Shown: positions 36,041 to 49,900, numbered from the stretch's first letter. The stretch is DNA of 64,000 nucleotides from Mytilus trossulus (GCF_036588685.1 NC_086374.1:72228457-72292456), one strand, 5' to 3'. Numbers and translations: made by a program. The notes: generated by a model not told the origin, from the sequence alone.

Positions 36041-36944
36041 CGCCTTTCAATAGAGGCTTTCACAGAAACAAGAATTTTTTACTATAAAGACACAATCATA
36101 GGCATCTTTTAATAATAAACACTGGTTCTCATGGTTATGTCTATTCATAAACTATAAAATAGGAAACCCATCCATTACCAATTGAAAACGATTTTTTATG
36201 TCTCCTTTCTAAAAAGCAGACCTTATTCTATTCTAATTGACTTTACTAGAAGAAAAAGTACCAAGAACGTAATTAATAAGATGGAAATTACATGAAATGG
36301 ATTTAATAATCCTCTGACTATATTCTTTAAGCTGAAAATCTCATGGGGATTTGTGCTTTCGTAATATGAATGATTGTTCATGTGAATTTTTTATCTTCTT
36401 GGAATTACTTTGAGTGATTTAAACTCAAACTTTTCTTTGAAATTACGGTTGTTTTATTATTTTTTTTTACTTTTCATTCACAAGAAACCTTTTCATTCTA
36501 ATAACTAACTCGGTCAGAAAACAACCATTCTAAAAGCTTTTTAATGTTACCAGCCTATTAGCAATATTGTACAAAAACACATTTCAGATTAAATACTATA
36601 ATGCGATTTCAATTCGTGATGACTTTTTTTATTTATTTACCAGTATTTTATAAGTACAAACATATTTGGTCAACTTCGATGTACACAATAGGATACGTTC
36701 AAGGCACATGATTCGATTTAGTTAGCTCACACCATTATCAAAGTACTCGTAATTTAGTAAATAGGTGTAAAATGTACCTAGCCAAACTGATATGTGATAA
36801 GGTATTGTTTATCAATACTCATATAGGTAAACATCTTTGTTTCTAGATGGTATTGCCTAGAAGCACAATAAATACAAAAGTTGAAGGATTATTGCATAGT
36901 TCATTTCTCCTTCATTTTATTGCAACGAAACTAAAAAATATTAA

Positions 36945-37480
36945 AAGAAGATACGTATCAGTAGTGCAATTGTTGATGGGTTGAAAACTCGAACTCAAAA
37001 GGTTTTGAAACTATCAACATAACGTAGTTGTGGAATAATAGAATAACAGTACATTGTATAGGAAGGTACAATAGTGCTTGTTTTGATCAGTTGTATGTTC
37101 AAATTCAATCAGTTAAATGATTGAAACTATCAAATGACATTCAGTTGCTGTTGACAGGATAATAGAATAAAAGTAATAGAAGGTACTGCATAGCTATTGT
37201 TGATAAGAATGCAAGAGCCTGTACAATTAGCAAATGTCATTCAACAGCTATTAATGCAATAAAAGAATACTCATGACAGAAGGTACTGCATAGCAAGTGT
37301 TGATCCGTTGAATGTTCGAAGGTTTTAAAATGATCAATTGGCATTCAGCAGCTGTTGACGAAATAGTAGAATAATACTAAAAGTAGGTAGAGCTCAGCTA
37401 TTGTTGATCTGTTAAATTTTTAATTCAAAAGGTTTAAAAGGACATTCAGAAGCTGTTCAAAGAAAAGTAAAACTAGTAAT
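36945..37480. repeat. Degenerate tandem array, period about 100-118 bp
   Basis: Related blocks based on GAAGGTACTGCATAGC, then TTGTTGATC, then CATTCAGCAGCTGTTGAC, then AATAGAATAA recur near 36947, 37062, 37180, 37281 and 37383. Units have diverged strongly and vary in length by about 18 bp. Non-coding. Confidence 0.6.
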
Positions 37481-37489
37481 ACGTGCTAA

Positions 37490-39714
37490 CTGATGGATGG
37501 GCATAATGTCGACAGAAGAAAAGTGTTATGGCGATAAATGATCTTTATTAAATTATATAAAATACAGCAAACGCAAAATATAATTTCAAATTTAAAGCAT
37601 GTATTGTTGATATATAGTATCAATTGTGGTTGTAGACCATTTTTAACACAGTGAGGTCATTGATGCAACTTAATGTTGCCAAACTGGATTTAATTCAGAT
37701 TTAATTTTGTTTAGTGCTGATTATGATACGTACTAAATATTAACTTTTCATTTCAAGAAAATCCGTTGATAACAACTTTCATTAACAATCATTGAAACGG
37801 GCTTAAACCTTTTTTTCATCTAATACAGCATAAGTGATTTAACAAATAATTTTACATGATGAATACTTACACTGCCATTATAATTTGTGATAAGAAGATA
37901 TCTTTTGATTTTGTCCTTTTCATCATCACACACAAATCTATCTATTGCATCTTAGTTCTCCTTACATATGATGGAGCTGGAAGAACAGTATAACATTCGA
38001 CTAGATTTATCAAGGAAAGAATATTCATAACTATGATTGTTCCATATATATTTATTTCTGTAAAGGATTAATAACTTTTGCAAATTTGATGCATATATTT
38101 ATAAGTAATTTTCTTTACATATAATCAACTTCTGACAAACAATATTGAAATATTTAATGCCAACGAATTTTAAATTTCCTGAAGTGTTCCAAAGTATCAA
38201 TTTATCTGTGATTAGCTTCTCGTCACTGGTCCCAAATTCATAAAACTTTTTTTTAAGGTTAGCCTCAGAGAGTATGAGGATAATGCCAAGCAGATAGGTC
38301 AACGTTAACTTATTCAGTTAAGACTGCTCTGACGCTATAATCTTTATCCATAGTCATTCATTACTTTTATTTTCCTAATGCCGCCTTTAAAAAAAACCCA
38401 TTAATATGTTAACATCATATTTATGTTTATATATATTTAGGAGCGCTATTAGGGTTTTTACCCTTTATACACAATATTTGTACACAACACGGTAAAAAAA
38501 ATGTTGTCATCCTCTCTTTTATGTGAATCTGTTAGTTGGTTATACATTATTGTGTTTACAATGATGTTTCAGATTCTTATCGACTTGAAGATTTGTTTGG
38601 ATATAGCCATTTTGCAATAGGAATTAAAATAGAATTTGTTTGGTAAACTCATTTGTATTGAATAATATCACAAATAAACTAATAATTGTGGAAGAAAGAT
38701 TAAGGAAATAAGTAATGAAAATGATTTTCAAATCTTTCTTTTTTTCATTAAAAATTATCTTATGTTTTCCTATTTGAATTGTTTTGTAACTAATATAAAA
38801 TTTAAGTTTAAAACGAGACTCAAATGTTCAATACTGTTATTCATAGAAAAAGTATTTCTTTGTCATTTTTTACAACCCTTTGTACGTGGCACATATTGCC
38901 CTCCAATGCTGTTCAAATATTTTAAGAAGTAACATATATAAAAAGTGTAAGTACTTTTGTTGTTTTGTGTTCGGGTATAACTTTTTTTAAAAGGTCATTG
39001 GTATTCCATACAAGGAAGATATTCAATGAACTAAATGAGATGTAGAGTACACGTTAACGAGAAAGCAACTCAACCAAACTAAATACGTTTAAAGAAAACT
39101 CTTTATATTCTTTAAATATTTCCCAAACTAGTAGTATTTTTTTGTATAGCTTGTACTTTTATTGACTCTTTGAAAATTAACCTATTCATTAACTGAAAAT
39201 TATGATAATTTTATGTAAATAAAGAAAAGAAATATCATTTTGAAATATGTAAAATGTATAACGGCTCTGCTACCATTTAACTAAATAGTGTGTCCACTTG
39301 ATACATTGAAGTCGAGAATATTGAATAAACACTTTTAATGTATTTTGCAACGTCGATATATACATTTTCAACATTATTCCGTTAAAACCGATAAGTTTTT
39401 TTCTTGATAGAAGTACAAATATGTATTATGTTTTCGACGCTTTGATTTTGTTCTTTTAAATATCACATTGTTCTTGTGGTTGTTATCTTAACCCAATCAT
39501 ATCAAAAAGTCATATTGGTTGTTATTAGAACAGAACATCGAAGTATCGCTTAGTAGTCCTTTTAATTGCTATTAAAACACGAATTACTTGTGTTCGAATT
39601 AAATATATTGACAACTCAACTTCTGATGTATTTTATGACTCACTGATATGTGTGTGGTGTAACATATATGTGTAGAGAACATCTAAACATCTAAACTCAA
39701 TATCCTAACTAAAT
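37490..39714. other. Gene-free stretch between genes 1 and 2
   Basis: AT-rich. The only frame of note (38099-38302, minus, 67 codons) has no motif. I see no repeat partner within the window. Confidence 0.4.
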
Positions 39715-40385
39715 CAATACAATGTAAAAGAGGGGCGTAAGATAACAGAGAGACAGTTAACCTCATAGATCGAAATAAACTGACTAGCCATGGCTGAAAA
39801 AAAGAAGACAAACAGACAAATAATAGTACAAAAACACAACATAGGAAACTAAAGACGAAGTAAGACGAACCCCACCAAAAAATGGAGGTGATATTAGGTG
39901 CTCCGAAAGGGTATGCAATCCTGCTTCATATGTGGCACCCGACGTTTTGTTCGTGTTACTAGTAAAACAAACCTGGTAAATAGTCTTATTCGGTAGGTTA
40001 CATTTGTGGTGAAAAGTAAAGTGGATTGTAGTTACGACATAAGGAGCATATTCGATATCATCTGTGAAACAGTTATTTCATAACTGTCAACCAACTCGTG
40101 ATAGCGTCCGTAAAATATACGAAGGGATTATTTCAACTTCACCATTTGTATCTCTTGGTTTAATAGTTTCCTTGTGAGAAGCAACTTTCTATCGAGGAAA
40201 TCATAATAGGAAATGAAAGCCCGGCATTATCGTATCAATTTGGAGATATATACTCCATATGCAGGCGCTGCTGGACCGTTGCTGCATAGAAATGGAAAGT
40301 TCATAACTAGGAAGCTAAATTCATTTCTTTAGTCGTGAAGTATTGTTTTCAACCGACCCTCATTGTCAATTGTCAATAAGTGATT
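39715..40385 (-). pseudogene. Penelope-like element, C-terminal part and 3' tail
   Basis: The minus-strand tail (39720-39900) contains GTCAGTTTATTTCGATCTATG and AGTTTCCTATGTTGTGTTTT. Upstream of it lie degraded matches to the C-terminal coding region (RYDNAGLSFPIMISS, KTIKPRDTNGEVEIIPS in shifting frames) up to about 40385. It is the same family as 24525-25345. The catalytic part is absent. Confidence 0.6.
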
Positions 40386-40518
40386 GATACGCAAATGAGA
40401 TAACCAAATAAGACAGTCAAACTTCTATAATTTCAAAAATGATCCCAACTTCTATTTTATAGAAATAAATACAAATTGCTAATAAAGGTCTATCAAATCA
40501 AATGTTTATTCATTTTTT

Positions 40519-41435
40519 AGTGTTGTCAAATCGTACACTTTTGCCTAACCGGTAAATCGTATAATCGTTTGATCGATTAACCGGTTAACCGGTAGTTAAA
40601 GTTGATGTTTGAAGGCCTTATAGTACCCCATATATAGATATAAGAAGATGTGGTATGAGTGTCAATGTGACTACCTACCATCCAGGTTTTACATTTACGT
40701 TTTTATGATACGGTGAATGGAAGTTTGGCCTTTGGGTTTATAAAGCGTGTCTGTGAGGATTCCTATCGAAGTTTGACATTTATCAAATGTAATCAAATAC
40801 ACCGTATGGCGTTTGAACCAACTTCAGATTGAAAAATAAAAAAAACCGTCTTGATCTCTTAGCATTGAGTATGTCTGAAACTGATGATTCTTTAATTTTG
40901 TCTTGTTGTCTCCAAAAACATAATGTGGAGTGTTTTAATTTGAATTGATTAATCCTGATACTCGTACCATCAAGTATACATTTATTACATGCACGTTGGT
41001 TTGCATTTACAGTTTTTGAGTCAGCATTTAGTTTAAAGTATGAAAAGGACTTGCACAACGGAGATTGCACATTCAGATGTAGGTCTATACAATATTAGAT
41101 CAAAAATGAATAAATGAAGTAAATCGTAAAATCTTATCATAATACTGATTAAAAGTTACTGTTAAAAATTATTTAATTAATTATGTTTCCTTAAGATCTT
41201 GCCTTGAGCTGAGAGACAAGTTCTCATCAATTATATATTTTTGTATTAGCAATAGCAATCAATATACTGGACAATTGATCCGACAAATTAAATTTTAAAG
41301 AGAGCAAAACCTATTAAATGATTTCACTACAAATCTATACCAAATCTATTAAAATTAAAAAAAAGTCCGGTTAACCGGTTAGTGTTATTGGTATTCGCTA
41401 TTCGATCGTTCGAACTATTAACCGTTGACAACACT
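40519..41435. mobile_element. hAT-like non-autonomous element
   Basis: The termini AGTGTTGTCAA (40519-40529) and their reverse complement (41425-41435) are followed inward by CCGGTTAACCGG palindromes and ATCGNTCGA-type sequence on both sides. Element length is 917 bp. A 95-codon minus-strand frame (40783-41070) has two close cysteines but no match I recognise. A clear 8-bp target duplication is not visible, so the hAT assignment rests on terminal sequence only. The right 415 bp are copied in the duplication at 42402. Confidence 0.55.
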
Positions 41436-43782
41436 AGTTTTTTCTTCATTGCAGTTTGTGTCTTTCTTAGTATCATGTTTTCCAATTCTGTTAATGATAC
41501 TGCTTAACGGAATAATATGGACCATCATTTTCGAAATATAGTAGCTGTCTTAAATTGAAAAATTAAAAGCTGAAACTCATCAAACGAATGGATAACAACT
41601 GTCATATTCCTGACTTTGTACAGGCACTTTCTTATGTAGAAAATGGTTGTTTAAACCTGGTTTTATTGCTAGCTAAACCTATATTTTGTATGGTATGACA
41701 GTATGACATCAGGAAACAAATAACGATAAACCATACTTGATATATCTGTATGTATGTGTGACTGTTATCTAAATCTCAATTTATCCCATCTAGTCTTCAT
41801 ATTGTTACCAACAAAAGCAACATACAGAAAATTCAACTAAAATCAATACTTGCAAGTACTGATTTCGTAAATATATGTTAATTTCGATGTCGATCAATCG
41901 GTTTCAATGGCTGCACTCCATAGATTATTTCGCTGATAAGTAACATAAACTGAAACGGGAACTTCATCGTTATATAACTTGGTTGCAATATTTGAATTTA
42001 CATATACCGTCAAAAAATATATTTAGTAAGCTTTCACTTTAGTTTATGTTTCATGCTTAGTGCATACACATTGAGTCTAGGTACATTCTGAAGATAATGT
42101 TGTAAATAACAGTTTAGAAGTTTTATAGTTGCCGTAATAGGCCGGTGACCATAGTCGGAATTATGAAAATTTTATCGGCAAACATACTACACAGCTATAT
42201 CATGTATCATTAGGCTCGAAAATATGTGTACTTTCAGATTAATTTGGTCGTAAAAAAAATATGGTGCATTTTATTTAGAAAATCTATGTCAAAGGTCATA
42301 AGTCGTTTTCCAAAAAAAATTAAAAAAAAATGATTATCTTGTTTCAATTTAAATACCCTTTTAACAGCAGAATGATTGAAAAATTGATTCTATTTTCTTC
42401 CTCAGCATTTAGTTTAAAGTATGAAAAGGACTTGCACAACGGAGATTGCACATTCAGATGTAGGTCTATACAATATTAGATCAAAAATGAATAAATGAAG
42501 TAAATCGTAAAATCTTATCATAATACTGATTAAAAGTTACTGTTAAAAATTATTTAATTAATTATGTTTCCTTAAGATCTTGCCTTGAGCTGAGAGACAA
42601 GTTCTCATCAATTATATATTTTTGTATTAGCAATAGCAATCAATATACTGGACAATTGATCCGACAAATTAAATTTTAAAGAGAGCAAAACCTATTAAAT
42701 GATTTCACTACAAATCTATACCAAATCTATTAAAATTAAAAAAAAGTCCGGTTAACCGGTTAGTGTTATTGGTATTCGCTATTCGATCGTTCGAACTATT
42801 AACCGTTGACAACACTAGTTTTTTCTTCATTGCAGTTTGTGTCTTTCTTAGTATCATGTTTTCCAATTCTGTTAATGATACTGCTTAACGGAATAATATG
42901 GACCATCATTTTCGAAATATAGTAGCTGTCTTAAATTGAAAAATTAAAAGCTGAAACTCATCAAACGAATGGATAACAACTGTCATATTCCTGACTTTGT
43001 ACAGGCACTTTCTTATGTAGAAAATGGTTGTTTAAACCTGGTTTTATTGCTAGCTAAACCTATATTTTGTATGGTATGACAGTATGACATCAGGAAACAA
43101 ATAACGATAAACCATACTTGATATATCTGTATGTATGTGTGACTGTTATCTAAATCTCAATTTATCCCATCTAGTCTTCATATTGTTACCAACAAAAGCA
43201 ACATACAGAAAATTCAACTAAAATCAATACTTGCAAGTACTGATTTCGTAAATATATGTTAATTTCGATGTCGATCAATCGGTTTCAATGGCTGCACTCC
43301 ATAGATTATTTCGCTGATAAGTAACATAAACTGAAACGGGAACTTCATCGTTATATAACTTGGTTGCAATATTTGAATTTACATATACCGTCAAAAAATA
43401 TATTTAGTAAGCTTTCACTTTAGTTTATGTTTCATGCTTAGTGCATACACATTGAGTCTAGGTACATTCTGAAGATAATGTTGTAAATAACAGTTTAGAA
43501 GTTTTATAGTTGCCGTAATAGGCCGGTGACCATAGTCGGAATTATGAAAATTTTATCGGCAAACATACTACACAGCTATATCATGTATCATTAGGCTCGA
43601 AAATATGTGTACTTTCAGATTAATTTGGTCGTAAAAAAAATATGGTGCATTTTATTTAGAAAATCTATGTCAAAGGTCATAAGTCGTTTTCCAAAAAAAA
43701 TTAAAAAAAAATGATTATCTTGTTTCAATTTAAATACCCTTTTAACAGCAGAATGATTGAAAAATTGATTCTATTTTCTTCC
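41021..43782 (+). repeat. Near-identical 1,381-bp tandem duplication
   Basis: Units 41021-42401 and 42402-43782 read the same at every stretch I compared, including long A runs. All three breakpoints share TCA: GAG-TCA-GCATTT at the left, CC-TCA-GCATTT at the junction, CC-TCA-TATAA at the right. The unit holds the right end of the hAT-like element, an M2 copy and AT-rich DNA, and no gene. It is either a very recent duplication or an assembly artefact. Confidence 0.9.
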
Positions 43783-43785
43783 TCA

Positions 43786-45144
43786 TATAATTTCTCATTT
43801 CAAAAGCGGAAACCCATCAGTATTGAGTTTTCGAGTACACGTACACGACTTTACAATAAAGAGGGTAGTTTTCAGCTAATAGAACAACAGCTGTCAAAAC
43901 TTTACATTTATCGACAATTATAAACAAGTATGTACTTGTTAATATAACCGTTTCTTATACCGCAATGAGAGAGAAAACTTGAGTTTTGGCTATATACGTT
44001 GATTGCGGTACATGCAAAACTGGCAACACAAAATTTCAAATCAGACTTATAATTGAGTTTATACAATGTCATGAAATAAAATTGACGAATAGCAATATGA
44101 ATCATTGAAATACTAATACTAAAATAAGGCTTGCGCATAGTTGTATACTTTAATTCAGTGACGGACCCGCGATATCACGGGTGTGTTCTAGTCATTGTAA
44201 AATAGACCAATAACGTTAAAAGGCCATGTTAAATGACAGAACCGGCTTGTATTCGTTTAAAAAAGTGAAATGTTCGGTTATTTAATCCCAAACTAAGTGA
44301 CAGAAATGTTTAACATAGCACTAAGAACACATAACTTTAACCAGTATTCAGACCTCAAACAACTGTTTTATATTGTGGGAACGTTATAACAAGGTTCTGA
44401 CTTTTGACTGATATACACATGTTCGTAAATGGACGGTTTCGTAAATCTCGAATATCAAAACAAGTCAAAAGAACAGGACAAAATTATCGAATCCTATAAT
44501 ATTATTGCAAACATAAATGTTAAGTGTCGAATATTAAACTTGTTGTGCATCGAAATAGAGGTTGGTTGTGCAATTTTTGTTTACTACATGCAGTGTGCTT
44601 TAAACCAGCATCATTGGACATTAATTTCAAAACATTTCGTTTTTGAGAAATACACTCTGGCCATATACATCTATAAACGGGGGAGGGGAGGGGGGACATG
44701 AAGCAACTGTATTTTTGGGGCGGCTCTAGGACAAATGTCAAGTGAACTCTTACATGAAAGGAATGACTTGTCTTGCTGCTTGCAACTCTAAATAAAAAAA
44801 TGTCAAGAACAAAGCCATCTCTAGTTGACAGTATGAACCTTGCCATGTTTACATAACTGTATTATATGGAATGTTTCCGATTGTTGTAATCGTTCTTCCC
44901 TAAAATCTTGTCTGTATATAATTGATCTGATATTTGAATTTAAGTTAGCATTTGTATTGCACTGCTGATGGTAAAAAACTTGATTCCGTAAATGTCTTTT
45001 TAATTTATAAATATAGTTTGCCCTGTAAAGGTTTAAGTCAGCTTTAAACAGCCTTTACGTGAATATATATTATTTTAGAGAGTGTAATCCCTTGTCATGG
45101 TTCTATTTTTTTTTAACAATTACAATATATTCATATATGCAATA
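43786..45144. other. Gene-free stretch
   Basis: Several 70- to 108-codon frames overlap on opposite strands near 44429-44846 with no motif. A short palindromic GACCCGCGATATCACGGGTG occurs near 44164. Nothing else is recognised. Confidence 0.4.
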
Positions 45145-45262
45145 ATATGAAAGAGACGTAAGATACCTGAGGGGCATTCAAACATATAAGTCGAAAATAA
45201 ACTATCAACGCCATGACGAAAAAGTATAACCCTTCCAGACAAACAATAGTACAAAAGCACAA
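45145..45262 (-). repeat. Penelope-like element 3' tail fragment
   Basis: The reverse complement matches the tail at 58915-59095: TTTGTCTGGAAGGG, GTCATGGCGTTGATAG, TTTATTTTCGAC and a degraded GTATCTTACGTC end. Confidence 0.5.
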
Positions 45263-45712
45263 CCTTTGATAGCCGTGACTTCGATTTCTTGGCTTGAGTT
45301 GGCTGCTATGTTATCTGTATTTCTCTGAGGTGTCAGACCACCAATTACTCCCTCCAATTTAGAACGCAAAAGTAGTCCTATTCTGTCACAAAATATTGCG
45401 TTTGATGTCCTTGTTTACTTAAACCAACAAACAAATTTGCAGAAATGAAAAATATATCTATATAATTTTGAGCCAAAATTTACTTGTCTATGAATTTGCA
45501 TAATTTAAAAATTGAGGATTAATGCGCTTCATTGTATGCTAATTTTAGATTTCCAGAAAACCAGGTTTTTGTTTTGGAGTACTTCTATTTGAAGGTCAGT
45601 TATTTTGTTTGTGAAGGCTGATACATGTACAATTCAGGATATACCTGGTTTCTATGAAGTTAAACTTAAGATCAAATGTTTAAATATTGAAAACAACACG
45701 TTATTAATTTCT

Positions 45713-45752
45713 TGCGTCCGAAGCGCTTTTCTGGATTTACCTTCATCAGGAA
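45713..45752 (-). pseudogene. Third-family hammerhead-like motif
   Basis: Minus strand: CTGATGA, a weak stem II (GG with CC around TAAAT), GAA, the self-complementary AAGCGCTT, C, then GGACGC. The expected partner GCGTTC before the core is altered to AGCTTC, so stem I is reduced. Compare 16231-16273. Confidence 0.5.
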
Positions 45753-46630
45753 GCTGTGAAAATTGCAAAATTTGGTTGAACAGATAGGGATTTATAATTG
45801 GTAAAATCAATATTGCAAACATAAAATGAGACACTAATGGCAAATTTTAGATCTGATCTGATGCTTCTTTATTTAAGATCGTAAACCGTGAAAAGATGCT
45901 GCTAGTGAGATGAGACTTGACAGAGCTTAAATATAGCATTATTCTGGATGGAGATCTAGGAACTTATTTTGTGTTCATTTCATGCACTCGCTGGTTCTTT
46001 CTCATAATTCATTACATGGCACCAAATCTGATTCACCACTGAGGTGCCACAATTAAGTCTGTCGCTCATGTGTGACTTTAACTAAATAAGACTTCAGTTA
46101 TTTTTTGACTAATTGAAAAGTCTTTTAATTAAAAATACATCAAACTTTAATTTTTCATTTTTCTATGTTTTTTGCCTCATATATTATTGACTTTATCAAT
46201 ACTCCATTTAGTTAGAAGGTTAGACAAAGAAACAACACTTAGCAATGCATTTATCTGTATCTGAATCAAACACAGTTCTGCCAATATAGGCACACCTCCT
46301 TATTTGGAGTAAAACATTAAAATAGTTCTACTACCGCAATAACAATGTATTTATACTTTAAGCATTATGTAAACAGTTCACAGTTTCAATTAAAATGCTT
46401 ATTATACTTAAGAATTGTCTGTATACTATTTAAGTAGGAGTTTAAAAAAATATTTTATAAGACTTAGCCTGGCAAACATTAAAAACGATCAAAAGACAAT
46501 CAGTATTCAGATTCTGTTGATAAGATCACTTAAAATTTACATTTTATACAGAGTAGGACTGTTCGGCTTTTGAATTTTAACTTTTATAATCAATGACGAA
46601 AAGAACAACCAAATCACATTCATGAAGATT

Positions 46631-46947
46631 CTAAGGATTAATCTTTCTGTTATTTGTCAGCCAGTTGCGTAAAGAAATTAAATCTGTCATAACTATAAAC
46701 CCAACGATTACACTCAAGAAAACAATGGCCACATATCCCATTTGCATAGCAGATGTCCTTTTTTCCATTTTACTTAACAGTTTATTTTTAACAGCCGAAA
46801 TTGTTGACTTGTTCACTCGCAGTTCTTTTTCAATTTTCTTGATTTCCGGTTGTAGCATTTGTAGAAGTTCTTCTTTGGTAAAGTTGCTCCAGTCTACAGC
46901 TGACAAACGCCCCATTTTTGAACATGGACATCTACATTTACGTGTCA
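46631..46947 (-). CDS. Gene 1 exon 6: stalk, transmembrane segment, stop
   Basis: The acceptor TTCTTTTCAG precedes TGACACG (phase 1). It encodes TRKCRCPCSKMG, an acidic-basic stretch with EELLQMLQPEIKKIEKELRV that could form a coiled helix, TSAMQMGYVAIVFLSVIVGF as membrane segment, and a short tail to the stop at 46631-46633. The MGY at the membrane edge is shared with genes 2 and 3. Confidence 0.8.
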
Positions 46948-49900
46948 CTGAAAAGAAATTAACAGTTTTAGTATAAACCATTTATATGTTGCTTAAGTTT
47001 GTTGTGGGAAAAAATACTGAACCCCGAGAAAAATACTAAACGGAAACTCCCCAAGAAAATGGTAAAAACAAAAACTCAAACACATAAAACGAATAAATAA
47101 CAATATAAAAAAAATAATGTGTACAAACATTATTTTTTGTAGAAAAAGAATGGATTAAACCTGGTTGTATAGCTAGCTAAACCTTTCACTTTGCCGTCGC
47201 ATAACTTTACATGAAATCAGTTAAATTAGATTTTTAAACGAATTTTGTTTTTAATCTTTTGGCGTAAAATAGAAAGTTATGAAAAAATGAAGTATCAAAT
47301 CAAACTGTTTTTGAGAAAAGGCGAAAAGATATCAAGTAACCACGAAATTCTGTTAGTTTGAGAAAGACTTACGGCCCGGTCAGTCATAAACTCTCAAGTA
47401 TAAAGTAAAGTTCAGAGTTTAGCGCTCCAGATGAAGTTCAAAGCAGAAAATTACTTCAGACTCAAAACACTCAAACAGAACCTTTTCTGTGCAACAAGAT
47501 CTTTATGTAATGTACCTTTGCTGATTTCTACAGTTATATTTGAACTTTCAGTTGCTCCCTGTGCGTTAGACACATTGCAGGAATAATTTCCAGAATCACC
47601 AAGTTGTGCGTTAAAAATTACAATGGTTGTCATTCCATCGCTCATATTAGTATCCCTGATTAATCTTTGGCTGTTCTTTACCCAAACTACTGATGTTACT
47701 TCTGGATACCCGTCGTAAAAGCAGTACAATGAAAAGGAACTTGATTCAAGAACGGTAACTGTTGTTTGATTAGTTTGTACTGTAGGGATACCTAAGCAAA
47801 ATGATAAATTATCTTCATTAATATATAATGTCTTTCAAGACGTTTAGATTTGGCCTATAATTTTGTGGTAATTTAGAATTTACACCTATTTTGTCTCGGA
47901 AGTTGATGATTTGTTTTTCGGGCTCACCGAAGAAATAGTTAATTTGTTTCGTGATTTTTAGGACTAATTGTAAACAAATGTGATTTTTTTTGTCAAGTCA
48001 ACTTCCATATAGTTTCATCACAATAGTATGTGTGTGATCTATATGTTAAGAAATGTTATGAAATGAGCAACACGAACCTAAACAAACATCGGGGTTATCT
48101 CTGGTGCATTCTAGTTTTAGCATATCCTGCTCCACATGGGACAGCCGTAGTTTCTCAAGGTAGTACATATTACTAGAATGTAGTTGTACAATCGAGGACT
48201 GGAATGAAACACATAGTTACGTGGTCCTCTGTGACAAAGATAATACATGACTGTCTATTCATGGTTATATCCTCAAAACGTTCGAAGGGTGTACTTCAAC
48301 TGTATCACATATGCTTTGGTCCAATAACTTCCTTAATAGCTGAGACAATTAGTAAAACCAAGAAAACTATGGGAATATTAGTATTCTATGATATATTGTG
48401 TGTACTGCTATTTGTCTGTTTGTCTTTTTCTTTGTTAGCCATGGCATTGTCAGTTTATTTTTGATCTATGAGGTTGACTGTCCCTCTGGTATTGTGTTGC
48501 CCCTCTTTAGCCCTCTTTGGCAAAACTTTTAGGAATTTCGGTCCTCAATACTCTTCAACTTCGTACATTATTTGGCCTTTTTAACTTTTTTGGATTCGAG
48601 CGTCACTGATGAGTCTTTTGTAGACGAAACGCGCGTCTGGTGTATATAATAAATGTAGTCATGGTATCTATGATGAGTTTATTCATTAGTACACCAAACC
48701 AATTTCAACCAAACGTTTTGATCTCAAGAGGGTTTTATCGAATATTAATTTGATGGAAGTGAAATATTCAAGTTAGAAAGCTCTTGTCTATTGTTCGTAA
48801 AAGTTGTGGAAATTCAAAGCAAATTTCAAAATTCCTCTTTGACAGGAGATTTGATATAACCACCATCCGTCTAGTACTCTCTTTTCGTATCAACAAATAA
48901 ATGACAGTTTGAATTGCCCATCATTACTCTGAATACCAAATTAAACAAAAATCATTAGATTTTATCAGGAAAAAGCTGTTATTCTTACCAAGAATTATAC
49001 TAAATGAAACCTCAGTTCCTCGTTCTGTTCCAAATATATTCTCCACATTACACTGATAAACTCCTACATTGTCAGGACCAGCATGGTCAATTCTATAAAT
49101 AACAGTTCCGCTTTCCCCGGGAATATCCATATTTGTTACCTGTGTTGTTTCACTGTTGTCAAAACTCCAGAAAATACGACTTACTGGTAATGTTGATTCA
49201 TATGAACAAGCAAGGATTACATCAGTTTTGTAGGAAACGTTTACATTACTATCGTTAAGGGAAATAACGTTTGGATTTGATCCTGTAACTAAAATGAATT
49301 GAAAATATATATCATTGTTGTTTGGATTTTTCTTTTTATTATCAAAATTCATTTAAGAATTAAAAAACTGTATAAAAATAAAATATAAACCATATGTCGC
49401 TATGTAGTTTTCTCTCTCTACTAAACAGTAGGTTAACATCTTCATTCTTAATTTCGCCAAATAAAGTGTGCTTATATTTCAATTTATATGACTATTCCTC
49501 AGAAAACGTTCTGTATGTGAGTTCATAACCAATTATTGATATTAATATAAAAAATCCAAATAGAAAACACTTGTTTTTCGACAAAAAACTTTTATCTGAT
49601 GTGTGTGATAACAAAATGGTGTAACTCTTTATTTTCGGTATGTCTATTGCCAGAAAGCAGGGGTACTGCTTTGCCCTGCATCTGCGCGAAGACCACGCGA
49701 GATTTATTCTTTTGTTTTTTGTAATGACTGCATATATGCTAGCAGCTGCAAAAGTATTTATGCTTTTTTTTAGCGGGATATAGAATGTATTTGTTATGTT
49801 TTTTGTAGGATATGAATGTGATACAAATGTTGTATATTTGCTTCCTTTGAATTTTGTTTGTCCCCTTGATTGATTTTCCATTAATGAGAATTAAACATCT

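Noticed and set aside
44429..44846. Overlapping frames of 90 and 108 codons on opposite strands
   Set aside because: Neither shows a domain, and mutual overlap with ordinary AT-rich flanks suggests chance.
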